From the NCBI RefSeq assembly GCF_947172395.1, contig NC_069107.1, positions 10,026,101-10,090,100 of the forward strand: a stretch of DNA of 64,000 bases. The letters are read 5' to 3'. The notes under the pieces were generated by a model. That model worked only from the letters and a program-made list of their open reading frames with translations, was not told the DNA's origin and made no database searches. The position numbers and the translations under genes were made by a program. Shown here piece after piece: positions 48,090 through 60,683 of the stretch (its first letter is position 1; each line of letters starts with the position of its first letter). This stretch comes from Bicyclus anynana (taxonomy: Eukaryota; Arthropoda; Insecta; Lepidoptera; Nymphalidae).

Positions 48090-49320
48090 AAACTTTAATC
48101 TAGCCAATAAAATATGCTGATAATGATGACTAGTAGCTTAACGTGGGTTTACTTACAAGTGTTCCCAAGTAGCTATGTCCAATATCCCCTTCCGAAGTAT
48201 CCCCTGACACTAGGGTCTGTTTCTTCCACTTCATTTCTGCTTATTTTTGGCACTTTTGAAATTATTATAAAAGTTCTTTTTTTTTTTAAATTACTAACAC
48301 TTTGTCTCTACCATTCACGTTTCGAAATCATTTCGTTACTATTTAGGGCAGTGCGTGTTTAAAATTATCCTTATATCGATGAAAATTCTATTCAAATAGA
48401 ATATGTTAATATTCATAAGCGTTATTAATTATAAAACCATTTTTTATGTTTCACATATTCGCGTTATTTGAATGCCGAATTAGATAATATAAAATATTGT
48501 GGACATTGCGTAAAGCTGAGGCAAAACCTATTAAATAAATATCATTTACTTAATATTAATGTATTAATTCAAAAAAATAAATTCCCTTATTTTGTCTTTA
48601 TAATGTGCAAAGATATATAAAAGTATTATTCAAATGAGATAATTATCCCCATTATCTAAATCACAAAATAAAGACGCTTTAAAAGAACTGTTATGCTATA
48701 ACGAAATAAAAATATATCTACATTTAAATACATCAAAGTCCTAACATATAAAAAATATATTATAAAACTCTGTGAACTTATTTGATTTTATAATTCAACT
48801 TCTTATCTTAACTAAACACCAACATCATATCTTAGTTTAGCTTGTCAATATTTGTTTTAATATTTAATTATTTTTAATATTCATCGACGAAGGACTCACT
48901 GCACATCAAAAGATTTCGAAAAATTTAATTAATATAAATCCGAAACAAAAAATAGCGAGCATTAAATTTCCTGTTTTTAATTTATTGTAAGTGAAACTTA
49001 AAACGCGATATTTTTTTTATTATTTTTTTGGTTTTTCCATGATTTTCCTCACACCTCGCCGGCGGTATCGGTTCAGGCAGACTGACCTAATGTTAAGAGC
49101 GAACTCACGCTGAAAATTCTGAAACTTAAGCCGTGGACACAATATACTCGTACTAATTTAACTAATTCATTTTCCTGCTTTAAGTAGGTTTATTCAAATG
49201 AGGATGTTACCGTTAGTCCGTTTACTTCACTGACTGCTCGGTTATTGTTAAATGAAATAAGATCTGAGAATCTGATGTGGCACAGTGTAAGTTTTCGTTT
49301 GATCAGCATCAGGGACGATA
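48090..49320. other. AT-rich intergenic, nothing recognised
   Basis: No repeats shared with the rest of the window that I could see, and no credible exon. Confidence 0.4.
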
Positions 49321-49335
49321 CTATATCGTCACAGG

Positions 49336-49635
49336 CTCAGACCAATTATTTTATAGGACCCGCCTCGCTAGATGTTACTTTTCTGTCAAAGTATATGATC
49401 AACGATCTAATGCGATTAAACCGAAACCGATGTTAAATAGTTGTAATCGTGTTCGTCGGTTAAAGAACTCCGTAAAAAAGCGTTTTTGTGTAATTGAATT
49501 GTGTAAAATACGGGCAAGAACTTATAGTTTAGTATAAGATATATACCAAATCTAAGCTCGTGTTCCTCAGAAAATGTCAGACAATTTTGTTCGTGACTAT
49601 GAGTGCCATACCGTTCTTTCTAAAATTGGTCTGAG
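49336..49635. mobile_element. hAT-like MITE, long form
   Basis: Begins CTCAGACCAATTATTT and ends AAATTGGTCTGAG. Flanks GTCACAGG and GTCACAAG are an 8-bp target duplication with one substitution. The 86-codon frame inside is part of the element. Confidence 0.88.
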
Positions 49636-50339
49636 GTCACAAGTCGTGTGAATTCATTGTATGAGGTTCCAGAAAGATATTGTATTCCTTTAACTTCCTG
49701 CTAGTAATAAGTAGGTAATACATTGATTATACTACGTTTTTCGAAAATTATCTTAACATCAATCTCAAAAACAAAAAGAATAGTTTTTTTTTTTTTAATA
49801 AATTTGAAGCTGCTGTACTGATCAATTCTAAAAACTAATCAGCTATTAACCTTATAGAACCGCATAAAAGTAGCAACGTTGTCCAAATCGGTTCATTCGT
49901 TCTTAAGTTATCTTTGTTGAAAGTTTGGAAAAAATCGTTTTTTAATTAATTCCAAGAACTTTCGTTAATGCGAGTTTTTTAAATCCTGTGTATCGATCGC
50001 TGCCTACAGATCAGTTGATTTGTTTTTGATTTGATTTACTATCGCGCCACTGATCAGCATGTCACTTAGCTTTTATTCAATGGCAAATTAGTCCTTGACT
50101 GCAATCTCACCCGATGTTATGACAATGCAGTCTAATGTCGTATTAGAAAAAGAGGTACATGTTTCGTCTATTATTATTTATTACACAGTAACAACACAAA
50201 CAATCTAATTAGGTAGGTAAAATTTGGAGAAGGAGGTAAACCACCGAATACAAGATAGATAGATTGGTCAGCGTTTGGGAAATTCCGCCACATATTTTCG
50301 TCCAAATTTCCTGAATACGAAAGTTTTCGAAAAATGCGT

Positions 50340-50755
50340 GTTGCCAGTGATGACTTACGGATCCGAGACCTGGTTGCTGACTCTGGCCATCATAAAAAGG
50401 CTCAAAGTCACTTAGCGGGCGATGGAGCGAGCTATGCTTGGGGTTTCGCAGCGTGATCGAATCAGAAATTAGGAGATCTGCAGAAAAACCAATGTCACTA
50501 ATATAGCTCGGCGAGTAGCGAAACGAAGTGGCAGGCATAGTCCGAAGAGCCAATGGACGTTGAGGTTCCAAGGTGCTGGAATGGCGACCCCGCACCGGAA
50601 AGCGCAGTGTTGGTCGACCCCCCACAAGGTGGACCGACATCAAGCATGTTTCAGGGAGCCGCTGGATGCTCGCGGCTCGAGACCGATTGGTTTGGAAGTA
50701 CATCCTATGTCCAGCAGTAAACGTCCATCGGCTGTTAATGATTATGATGATGACA
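50340..50755 (+). mobile_element. RTE-like LINE 3' end
   Basis: Degraded frame pieces: VLPVMTYGSETWLL, RAMERAMLGVSQRD, then VLEWRPRTGKRSVGRPPTRW and a GAT tail. Longest colinear copy of this family in the window. A family B SINE trace lies at 50085-50145. Confidence 0.85.
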
Positions 50756-50919
50756 CAGTAACAAAATTAAAAAAGATAAAAATACAGTATACAGCTATGT
50801 GGAAAGACAGTTTTATTGTTAAAGCAATTTCTACCAAACAACCTTTGGAACTTTTTCTACCCATACCTTTGGCGGTACAGTAATAAGTAGCCACAGAAGA
50901 TGACTAAGCCAGAGCTAAT

Positions 50920-51451
50920 AGGGATGATGACAGTTTTTAAAATTGTTTATAAATTAGGAGTATGCTAATAGTAAAGCTATTTTGTAAAAGTAACAGGGTA
51001 GGTGCGATCATTACTTTCGGAGCTACAGGGATTTAAATGGTCAGATTTGCGGCGCTGCCACGGATCCCTGTAAAACGCCCCATACAAAATGGTATAAAAT
51101 TTCAAAATCTATTTATCGTAATTAGATGAAAATTCATACAGTTTTAGCTTCCTTACATTAAATATGACATTTTTCAATATTTGAACTATAAACATAACCG
51201 CACAAATAACAAAGATATTAGTAATTTTGTTTGAACACCCATACAAATCTAACGATAATTACGACCTACGACGTCATTAAATCGTATCATTTTGTATAGG
51301 GCGTTTTTCAGGGATCCGCGGTAGTGCCGCAAATATTACCCTATAGTTCCTAAAGTAATGATCGAAGATACCCTGTTACGTTTACAAAATTGCTTTATTA
51401 TAAGCATAGTCCTAATTTATATACAAATAAAAAAAAACTGTCATCATCCCT
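50920..51451. mobile_element. Long foldback MITE (AGGGATGATGACAG ends)
   Basis: AGGGATGATGACAGTTTTT at the left and its reverse complement at 51433-51451. Inverted similarity extends well over 150 bp inward through GTAACAGGGTA and GGATCCCTG. A half copy is at 20424-20860. Confidence 0.88.
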
Positions 51452-52278
51452 CCGTGGCCAATTGTGTACGCGGCCTAACATATTCGTCATAGCCATATTA
51501 TATAGTTTATAACAGTTTGCGTTACGTGTTAACGCGTCCTCCAACATCGATAACTATAATGTTAATCGACATCTATTCACATCACTAATTTGCCGATAAT
51601 TGTTCAACCCCGAATAATGGCACGTGATTTTTTTTCTACAGAAATGCTTTCTTGATGACCAGTGGCGTGCACACGTCTTTTGACTAGATTAAGCACTTAA
51701 CAATGGTGAAAATTGCAAATAATTTCCTTTCAGTAGGGTAATCGGAGGAGTGATAAGGTCGCTTGTTGCTTGTTATTTATTTACGACTAGTTGTAATTTC
51801 TTAATTATAAGTACCTTTTTGATGAACAATTAAGTGGTTTACATAAATATTTTGACGAAAATTTATTTCAGGGAGAACGAAGTATACCTACGAGTACCTA
51901 CATTAAATAGTTTTTTTTAAAGAACCTAAGAAATTCGGCGGTTCTGAAACGAATCCGATCAAGTTACGCAATGACCCCCCAAGATGGCAGTAAAAAAGTT
52001 TTGGTTTTCTTTTAATAAATTCTCTAATCAAAAGACACAAAAAGCAGAAACAAATAATTTTATTTACGTGATTTCATTTTCATAATAATGAGATTCTTCA
52101 ACTTATATTGGAGTGGAAATTTACTTTATCTATACGTGCCTACAACTCAACCTTATATTGCCCCTTTTAGAATATTTCTTCATGCAAAATAAGCAATAAA
52201 TAGCTTTCGGGTTTCCGCAATTACCCCCTTGATCTGAATGGAACCCTGGGCCTCCTAGACCGTATGAACCTAAAGCTA

Positions 52279-52737
52279 CTGTTACACATGCTCATTTCAA
52301 GCTCGAAAGCAATCAACTATTGAGCAGTTGCTGCTTATTAGCATCTGTATCGAAACGTTGCTAATAATGAGCATGCTTAATTCGAACTTGCTCAAAAATC
52401 AACAGTCGTGCGATTTATGAGCATGCTACTTGCTGCGCGGGTGGAAGGGGGCGTGCTTTTAACGCGTCTGAACGGGTTTGTTTATTGAGTATGGTAGTCA
52501 ATCAGCATTGCTATTCTGTATTATCTTCACCTTCATCTCTCCCTATCTAACACGATACTATAGACAGAGAGCGATAGATACAAATTAGCATGTATAATTG
52601 GAATGTTTGCTTTGAGCATGCTTATTCAGGAGCATACATGCTTATTGCTAGCAAATGTGAACTGATGATAAACATGCTCGTATGGAGCATACTTAATAGC
52701 AAGTTTTTAGCATGCTATTTTAGAGCATGTGTAACAG
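52279..52737. mobile_element. MITE with CTGTTACACATGCTC ends, second copy
   Basis: 459 bp, same terminal repeats and AGCATGCT-rich interior as 23521-23942. Flanked by TAAAG on the left and CCTTAA on the right. Confidence 0.88.
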
Positions 52738-53690
52738 TACCTTAACGTTCTTACGACGAGATAGCTAGATGCATGTATGACATAGGTAGGTATAGTGCGT
52801 CACAACTTAGTTCGTGCGGAAGTACACTCGACCGCGAACACACTCATTCCATTGTCACCCAAAATAGGGCTGAGTGTACACACGCTGCCTACTTAGTCTA
52901 ATGGCTACCCTATGCGACTAAGCATGATTCATCGGTCGGGTTGTGAAACTATAACAGCTAAGTAGGAATTGCTATTTAAAGAGTAAAAGTCGACCAACTT
53001 AAAAAACGCACTTGAAGCACGAAATGTTACATTTTTTAGGCCTTACCTTGCGTTTTTAGAGGACGCAATTTTATTTTTTTGCTGTGGGGGGGGGGGGGGG
53101 GGTTAGTGTAAAGTTAAAACAAGTTTGTGGGGTCGCCACCCTTGTCCCGCGGCCGCCATCTTGAAAATAAGGGTTGAAATGGTTTTTACGATATATCTCG
53201 TCAACTATTTATCTGATAAAAAAATCCTACTCCTACTATTATTAATAATAATATAAACGCGAAAGTTTGTATGGATGTTTGGATGTATGTTTGTTACTCT
53301 ATAACGCCGCTACTACTGTAGCGATTTGGCTGAAATTTGGAATGGAAATGGATTTTACTCTGGATTAACACATACGCTACTTTTTATCCCGAAAAAATCC
53401 ATGGTTTCCGGAGATTTGTGACAACTGATGATTTTTGATGATATGAATGTTTGATACTCTTTCACGCCTCGACTACTGAATTCAATTAGCTGAAATATGG
53501 TATTGACATATATTATAGCATGGATTAACACATAGGCTACTGTTTATCCTGGAAAAATTCATGGTTCCCGAGGGATTTGTAAAAAGCTAAATTCTCAATA
53601 TTTTTTACAGTTTTATAGCTATATAAAACTTCCCTACATGGAAAGTGAGAATGATTTTTTCTCGTTTATCCCAAGAGATATATAATATAT
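52738..53690. other. Intergenic with G17 run and Helitron-like debris
   Basis: A run of 17 G occurs at 53086-53102. From about 53230 the sequence resembles degraded Helitron-like material (ATAATATAAACGCGAAAG; TTTATCCCGAAAAAATCCATGG) in two diverged copies. Confidence 0.5.
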
Positions 53691-53693
53691 CGC

Positions 53694-53795
53694 TGGCCCA
53701 ATGCGGATTGGTAGACTTCAACTTTCTGGTATGCAGGTTTCCTCACGACCTTTTCCTTCACCGTTTGAGACACGTGATATTTAATTTTATAATTA
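53694..53795 (-). mobile_element. SINE fragment (family A)
   Basis: Reverse body fragment: GGCCCAATGCGGATTGG to TTTGAGACACGTGATATTTA. Confidence 0.7.
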
Positions 53796-54997
53796 CGAGT
53801 ATATAAGCAGGCCAGTATATAGAGTATACAGGCAGTATATCTTAGGCTGTATTCTGAGTGTTCTACAAATGAAATCCAAGCCAGCAAGAAACTTGATATG
53901 AAAAGGCATGCTAGATGATAATATTATATTAACTTCTCAAAAAATCATTATCGAACCGTGGGAAACGCCATCAGTATACACTAGCCCTTATTTTATTTCC
54001 AAGATAAGAAAATTATTACACGGCAATATGAACTTTATAATCATACAAATAGGAGTTCAGGTAATCTAAGAAATCTAGATCACTAGGGGATAATGCGCGG
54101 TATTCAATAAGCCTTGGAATTAATTGCATAGCATTTGTTGATAGAAAATAGTAAACCGATAGTAATGGGTAATTGGAGTAATAGGATTCAAACCACTAAT
54201 AATTTTCAATGCTCCTTAACTAAAAATAGTAATTTAGTTTTAGTTTTTATCTATAGGTACTAATATAACATAAGTCTGTCTGTCAACTGCTGAAGCTGAA
54301 CAGATTTTCATAAAATTTTCGTCTACTTTTCCTCCCGGAAAAATGGTTCTCGAAAAAATGGGAAAAAAAGATTTTCATACGGGCGTCCGATAATACATAA
54401 ATATTAAAAAATAAGACCAAGATAAATTGACTTAATAATATTTTTAAATAACAAGATTCTTTTTGTGTTCTTATATGTAGAAGCATTTAATCTAACACTA
54501 ATATTACAAAGAAAAATATATAGTTTTGGTTTGTTTGTAAAAAATGGGCTCCGAAACTGCTAGACCAATTTCAATATTTTATTTACCAATGAAAGTTACA
54601 TTATTAGCGAGTAACACGGGCTATATTTTATCTCCGTAATCTCACGGAAACAGGATCTTTCCAGGTTAAACCGCGGGGCATATGCTGGTTTGATGAATAT
54701 AAAAAATACATATGAGTTTTGCCATTTACGATCTAGTGTTTCATTGTAAGTAGTATTCTTTAGTAAAATATCGTAGGTTTACGTAATAAAAATACAATTG
54801 AGGTATTAGAGATGATAGCCCATAATTCCTCAGTGATATATGGCCGGCATCGTGGGCACACAATTATTATAAGTGGGCATTATCAGACACTTGATCTACT
54901 TGCGGTTACAATGTAATAGTTATAAACACTGGGAATCCTAACCATTGCTTTACGTAATCTATAACTACTCGTATAAAAACATGCATAAAATCATAAT

Positions 54998-55282
54998 GAG
55001 CCGTGATAGCCCAGTGGATATGACCTCTGCCTCCGATTCGGGTGTAGGTTCGAATACGGTTCGGGGCATGCTCCTCCAACTTTTCATTTGCGTGCATTTT
55101 GAGAAATTGAATATCACGTGTCTTTGAGACACGTGATATTTAATTTCTCAAAATCGGTTTTTCGGTGAAGGAAAAACATCGTAAGGAAACCTGCATACCA
55201 GAGAATTTTCTGCGTGTGTGTGAAATCTGCCAATCCGCATTGGGCCAGCGTGGTGGACTATTAGCCTAACCCCTCTCATTCT
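54998..55282 (+). mobile_element. SINE (family A) containing a snap-back insertion
   Basis: Head GAGCCGTGATAGCCCAGTGG; body interrupted by a 23-bp inverted copy of itself at 55127-55149 (see findings). A SINE B copy follows directly. Confidence 0.9.
55101..55149. repeat. 23-bp snap-back palindrome inside a SINE
   Basis: Left arm 55101-55123 and right arm 55127-55149 are reverse complements with one mismatch, loop TTG. Other SINE copies lack the right arm. Confidence 0.92.
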
Positions 55283-55284
55283 AA

Positions 55285-55540
55285 CCCTGGGGCGATCTAC
55301 GGCTGGGCTGATTGAGGTTTTCTTAATTGGTCCAGGTCTGGCTTGTGGGAGGCTTTCGTGGCTAGTTACCACCTAACCGGCAAAGACGCAGCGTTCCGGT
55401 GCGATGTTATGTAAAAACCGAAAGGGGTGTGAATTTTCATCCTACTCCTAACAAGTTAGCCCGATTCCATTTTAGATTCCATCGTCACTTACCATTAGGT
55501 GAGATTGTCGTTAAATGCTAACTTGTGAAGAATAAAAAAA
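55285..55540 (+). mobile_element. SINE (family B), 5' truncated
   Basis: GGTCCAGGTCTGGCTTGTGG, a CAAAGACGCAGCGTTCC core with small deletion, and a TTAGGTGAGATTGTCG end. Confidence 0.82.
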
Positions 55541-55730
55541 TATTTTTGTGTTCCGCAAATCTAAACGCAGTGTCGTACTAGTACGTAGCACGCGGGAACG
55601 ATTACCTCACGTCAAGGAGCACAAATAATGGGTGATTGTCTGGCGAGGGGGAGCCACCGACTCGTACACCGATCATTATCTACGCTCGAAGACGCGACAG
55701 ATATTTCTTAAGATACTCGCAAGTAAGCAA

Positions 55731-56012
55731 TAGACCGTGATAGCCCAGTGGATGTGACCTCTGCTTTCGATTCCGAAAGTGTGGGGTCGAATCCGGTCCG
55801 GGGCATGCATCTCCAACTTTTGGTTATGTGCATTTTAGGAAAACACCATGAGGAAACTGGCATACCAAAGAGTTTTCTTAATTCTCTGTGTGTGTGAAGT
55901 CTGCCAATCTGCATTGGGCCAGCGTGGTGGACTATTGGCCTAATCCCTCTCATTCTGAGAGGAGACTCGAGCTCAGCAGTGAGCCGTATATGGGTTGATA
56001 ACGACGACGACG
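55731..56012 (+). mobile_element. SINE (family A)
   Basis: Head GACCGTGATAGCCCAGTGG through TCAGCAGTGAGCCGTATATG with a GAC-rich tail. Confidence 0.88.
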
Positions 56013-56029
56013 ACTTATCATCACCACGT

Positions 56030-56965
56030 TAAACCTGATTAAGCACTAAATATTATAAACTCCTAAATTACCTTATCTGGTAATCGAATTTAGAACCACC
56101 CAGTTCTAAATCAACGAACCTACAACTGCGCCATCACTCATTAAATAGCAAACAAACGAACAAAGATGGAAGGATTAAAAATCCACTTATTTCAAAATAT
56201 TTTCGTTAATTAAACAAGAATGTAAGAAGATTAAAAAACAACGATTTGGAATATTATAATTAATGGTGAATAAAAATCTTATTTTTATGTTTTGAGCACA
56301 AAAACACATACATGAGCACTGGACGATAAAATTATTAAAAATGTAATTAAATATTAAATCTTTTGAATATTTCCAAAAGTACATGTCATATTGTATAGCG
56401 TGCAAGAACCGTGGAAATAAAATTAAAAATATTATATTTACACACCAGTAAAATTTATAAGTCCTCTTCAATGTAAACTTCAGGTCTCAGATTCGATTCC
56501 TGACGAGAAATTTTAAATACAGGAGCATAGGAACTTCAGATTGACGGCTTGAATGCTTCTTACCCTGGAATTCATAGTCGTGAAGTGAACAATCCCCCAC
56601 AAACCAATATTCAGTATTCACCCAGGGGCTGACTATTGAATCATCCTTCATTGCATTTCATAAACAAACTACTAGAGAGCCCCTAGGTGACTGGAGTTTC
56701 AAGCAAATGTTGTCTATGATTTTACATTAGATCTTTGAAAATTCTGTGACAGAACCACAGAGAGACGTATTTTGTTAATTCTTTGACATTTTACAAAATA
56801 ATTGAGTTTCTATTTTCTAATATTTTCATTTACTTTTTGTTTTTATTTATCATAGTAAAATTTGATTCGTTCAAGAGTACAATAGATCAATTTTATCAAA
56901 AAGTTTCTTTCTCACAAGAAGGAGTTGTTAGAAAAATATTGAAGATATGTGGACGAACATGATCA
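56030..56965. other. AT-rich intergenic, no gene
   Basis: A single tRNA-like box B (CAGATTCGATTCCTG) near 56490 hints at an old SINE. Nothing else is recognised. Confidence 0.4.
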
Positions 56966-56969
56966 TAAT

Positions 56970-57270
56970 CAAAATTATCAGCCGATGGACGTCCACTGCT
57001 GGACATAGCCGTCTTGCACGGACTTTCAAACACAACGGTCTCGAGCCGCCAGCGGCTCCCTGCAACCCGCTTGATGCCCTCGGTCCACCTAGTGGGGGTT
57101 CGACCAACACTGCGATTTCATCGGCTCTTCGAACTATGTGGCCTGCCCCCCATTGCCACTTCAGCTTCACGACTCGCTGTGCTACCTATGTCAGTGACTT
57201 TGGTTTGTCTGCGGATCTCCTCATTTGTGATTCGATCACGCAGAGAAATCCCAAGCATACTATTACTACC
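56970..57270 (-). mobile_element. RTE-like LINE 3' end
   Basis: Reverse copy with GCCGATGGACGTCCACTGC, CGGTCCACCTAGTGGGGG and GCGGATCTCCTCATTTG. Confidence 0.82.
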
Positions 57271-57299
57271 TATATAAGTAGTTTGATATTTCATACTTT

Positions 57300-58190
57300 T
57301 GTAATGTGGAATCCTACTTGAAATAAAAAAAATATTGTCAGAGGAAATTTGTTTATTTATAAGTGTAGCTTATCCTTAGGAATAGTGGTAAAATTGCATT
57401 TCACAAAGCTTTAGATCACATAATATTATATATGTATTTAGTAGGTAAGCTTGGCCTGGTAATGGGCTGAAAATAATGAACCACACACACTTATTGCAAT
57501 TCTAAAATCAAACCTATATCCTTTTGATACAAAGTTTAATTAATAACAACAATAAATACATAATTTACATATAACTTATTGTTATTATTGTATATTTTTA
57601 TAGGGCCAGACTTAAATGGAAAATGCAGAAGTAAATATTTAATAATTATCTTTATTAAAGATGTGAATCAATAAATTTTTATTTTCCATCATTCATTCAA
57701 TTAAGATTTGTATATATTTTCTATTGTTATGGACTTCAGAGTGAGTGACCACCTTACAATACACTGCACTCACTCCTATTACTTCGATATTAAATGCTGC
57801 TGACTTTTCAAGGTATGAGGGTCTTCCAATTACTGTGATCTGAAAACTCAGATTTTCAAGGACCAAAGTATTCTCAGTATTCTTGGTAAAACAGTATTCT
57901 CAGAGCTCATCACTGCTATTCCCTGCCATGATAGCCAGTTTCTTTAAATCTGTGTATAGGGTCCTCCGGGGTTGTTTATATGTATACCTATGCGTGACAT
58001 CAATACAGCTTGACTTGTGGCATTTCTGTTATTTCATAGAATGCTTGATGGACTGCACCTACAGTCTGAAAATAAACATTATGTTAGTTACATTTATGTA
58101 GGTTATATATTTCCTAAATCAAAACTAGATAGGTATACCTAACATTTATATAGGTTAGATTACAAACAAACAAACTAATTAAATTCTTCA
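57300..58190. other. AT-rich intergenic, no gene
   Basis: No repeat signature or credible exon; the short frame at 57883-58101 has no protein-like features. Confidence 0.4.
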
Positions 58191-58191
58191 T

Positions 58192-58445
58192 CATGAGTAT
58201 GTTAAGCATGAGTCTCCTCTCAGAATGAGAGGGATAAGGTCCACCACGCTGGCCCAATGTGAATTGGCAGACTTCACACATGTAGAGACAATGTTTTTCC
58301 TTCACCATATGAGACATGTAATATACATTTAAATTCATAAAATGCACATAACTGAAATGATTTGGAGGTGCATGTTTCAGACAGCATTTGAATCTACACC
58401 CTCCGAATAGAAGGCAGAGGTCATATCTACTGGGCTATATGGATT
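58192..58445 (-). mobile_element. SINE (family A)
   Basis: Reverse copy: AGTCTCCTCTCAGAATGAGA to GTCATATCTACTGGGCTAT. Confidence 0.82.
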
Positions 58446-58464
58446 TTGACCTACTCCTAATTTA

Positions 58465-58829
58465 TCTATACTAATATTATAAACAGGAAAAATTTGTTTG
58501 TTTGTTTTGAATAGGATCTGTAACTACTGAACTGATTTGAAAGATTCTATCACTGTTGGGAACCTACACCATCATAATCAAAGGCAGAGGTCATACCCAC
58601 TGGGCTAATTGGTTTTATATCTACTCCTAATTTATCTTTACTAATAATAGAAACAGGAAAGATTTGTTTGTTTGTATGTTTTGAATAGGCTCTGGAACTA
58701 CTGAACCAATTTAAAAAATTCTTTCACTGTTGGGAAGCTACACTATTCCCGAGCTCTATAGGCTATATTTTATCCCCATATTCTTACGGAAATGGGAACC
58801 ACACGGTGAAACCGCGCGGCGTCTTCATG
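58465..58829 (+). mobile_element. Two partial Helitron-like copies in tandem
   Basis: TCTATACTAATATTATAAAC at 58465 and a near repeat from about 58630, ending GGTGAAACCGCGCGGCGTC. A piece of SINE head (GGCAGAGGTCATACCCACTG) lies between them. Confidence 0.7.
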
Positions 58830-59139
58830 AACAAAAAATTATTGATAATGAACAAAGGTACGTACCTGATAACATCCCGTTTCATAGAATCGAAGTGCTG
58901 CTAGAATGTATTACTACTACAATACTAGCGGTATTGGTATTCCTCTCTTGGTCTTCTGTGTTCATTCTTCATCAAACAGAGGCATATTATGCCTAATATG
59001 AGAATCTTTCGTACATACTACATTCCATATCGCCATAGTATTATACTGGGTTTACGCAATTGCGAATATATTTCTTGGGCACTGATATAACTCGCTGTTT
59101 ATAACTTCACTTTATAACGATCCGAACGTCCACTTTTTA

Positions 59140-59385
59140 ATAAATAAATCACGAATAACAACAAAAAAAAATGCCAGGGGATGGTTTGGCTGACAAATAT
59201 CGGTAATTCAGCAGTCAGCCGCCAGCTCCTGTCAAATGAGGGGTTTCTTTTGTCTATGAAACGCGTAGGGGTTGAATTCGACACATAGCGGCTGAATAAT
59301 CCCCTTAGGGGCCCCCTACTACGACTATGAATTCCACCGTTAGCTGTACGATGAAAAAACGAGGTATCTTGTTTTATCAAGAAAT
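59140..59385 (-). other. GC-richer conserved-looking block, unknown
   Basis: 93-codon minus frame with RTANGGIHSRSRGPLRGLFS and FIDKRNPSFDRSWRL in otherwise AT-rich DNA. No family recognised; a repeat is as likely as a gene fragment. Confidence 0.3.
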
Positions 59386-59614
59386 GTAGAGATCTGGCTT
59401 CCTTGCAATTTGATTATATTTTTAATCCTACTTATCCTCTCTAGCGGGACAGGAAGTTTATGCACTAAATATATAAAAACAGTAGGTATTTAGAAAAAAA
59501 AACATGTTCGTTATGCATTGTGTTGCAGTCAAACTTTGAACTTTGTGCCAAAACGAACGCCATCTACTGAAAGAGTTTCGAATCAACAATAGCCTAGATG
59601 ACTCATATCAATAA

Positions 59615-59813
59615 CTAGCTGACGCCGCGCGGTTTCACCCGCGTGGTTCCCGTTCCCGTGAGAATACAGGGATAATATATAGCCTATAGCCTTCCTCGAT
59701 AAATGGGCTATCTAACACTTAAAGAATTTTTCAAATCGGTCCAGTAGTTCCTGAGATTAGCGCGTTCAATCAAAGAAATAAACAAACAAACTCTTCAGCT
59801 TTATAATATTAGA
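59615..59813 (-). mobile_element. Helitron-like element
   Basis: Reverse copy, CTAG at 59615-59618 and TCTAATATTATAAAGCTG reversed at 59813, about 199 bp; same family as 27636-27827. Confidence 0.85.
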
Positions 59814-60077
59814 TTTAAATAATCAATATTAGTTTTGTATAGTTCATAGAATAAGGGTCCAAAATATATACATTTTAGTAAAAAAATAGCAAAATAATAC
59901 TTTAAAAACCCAATTTAAAATTTTATTATAATTTACTATTTCTATATTAACATACTATTTACTTCTATGAATTCACTATTTAAATGCTTTGATTGATTGA
60001 TTGATTGTCCAGCTTTGGCTTTTGCTAAGAAAAAATAGTATGATGCAAAAGGGCGGCTTTTTATCTTGTAATAATCT

Positions 60078-60170
60078 AGTCTCAGTATCGTGATGTTTGG
60101 AAGTCCTTACAAAAGGGCTATGTCCTGCAGTGGACGTCCATCGGCTGATATGATGATGACGAAGATGAAT
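60078..60170 (+). mobile_element. RTE-like LINE 3' fragment
   Basis: CTCAGTATCGTGATGTTTGG, CTGCAGTGGACGTCCATCGG and an ATGATG tail. Confidence 0.8.
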
Positions 60171-60509
60171 AATCTAGTCTACACTAGAACACAAGGAAAA
60201 ACTAGAGTTAGATAAAGTATGTGTGGTTCTAGATGTAGCTTTTATTTACATTACAAAATACATGTTTTTTTTTGTGAATAGGAATTGCCTATTGTTCGTA
60301 TAAAGGTTTTATTATAGCAAAAACAAATACCATATTTTTTGATTTGTAAACAAAGAAAAGTTTCAACCTTGGGCATGAGACGCCTGAAACTCCGATATCA
60401 GCCACCTTGACACCCAAACTGTGAATCGACGTAACACTGTGTACTCTGTTGTCACCAGTTTGCGCAAGCTCTAACCGACTTACTGTCGTTTGAGTTTGAT
60501 TTATTTAGA

Positions 60510-60683
60510 ACGCCGCGCGGTTTCACCAGCGTGGTTCTCGTTCCCGTAGGAATATATAATATATAACCTATCCTTAATAACCTCGATAGCCTCCACTAAA
60601 AGAATTTTTCAAATCAGAACAGTAGTTTCAGAGATTAGCGCGTTGAAACAAACAAACTATTTAGCTTTATAATATTAGTACAT
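60510..60683 (-). mobile_element. Helitron-like element fragment
   Basis: Reverse copy from CGCCGCGCGGTTTCACC to GCTTTATAATATTAGT. Confidence 0.75.

Noticed and set aside
49277..49537. 86-codon frame starting MAQCKFSFDQ
   Set aside because: Mostly inside the hAT-like MITE at 49336-49635.
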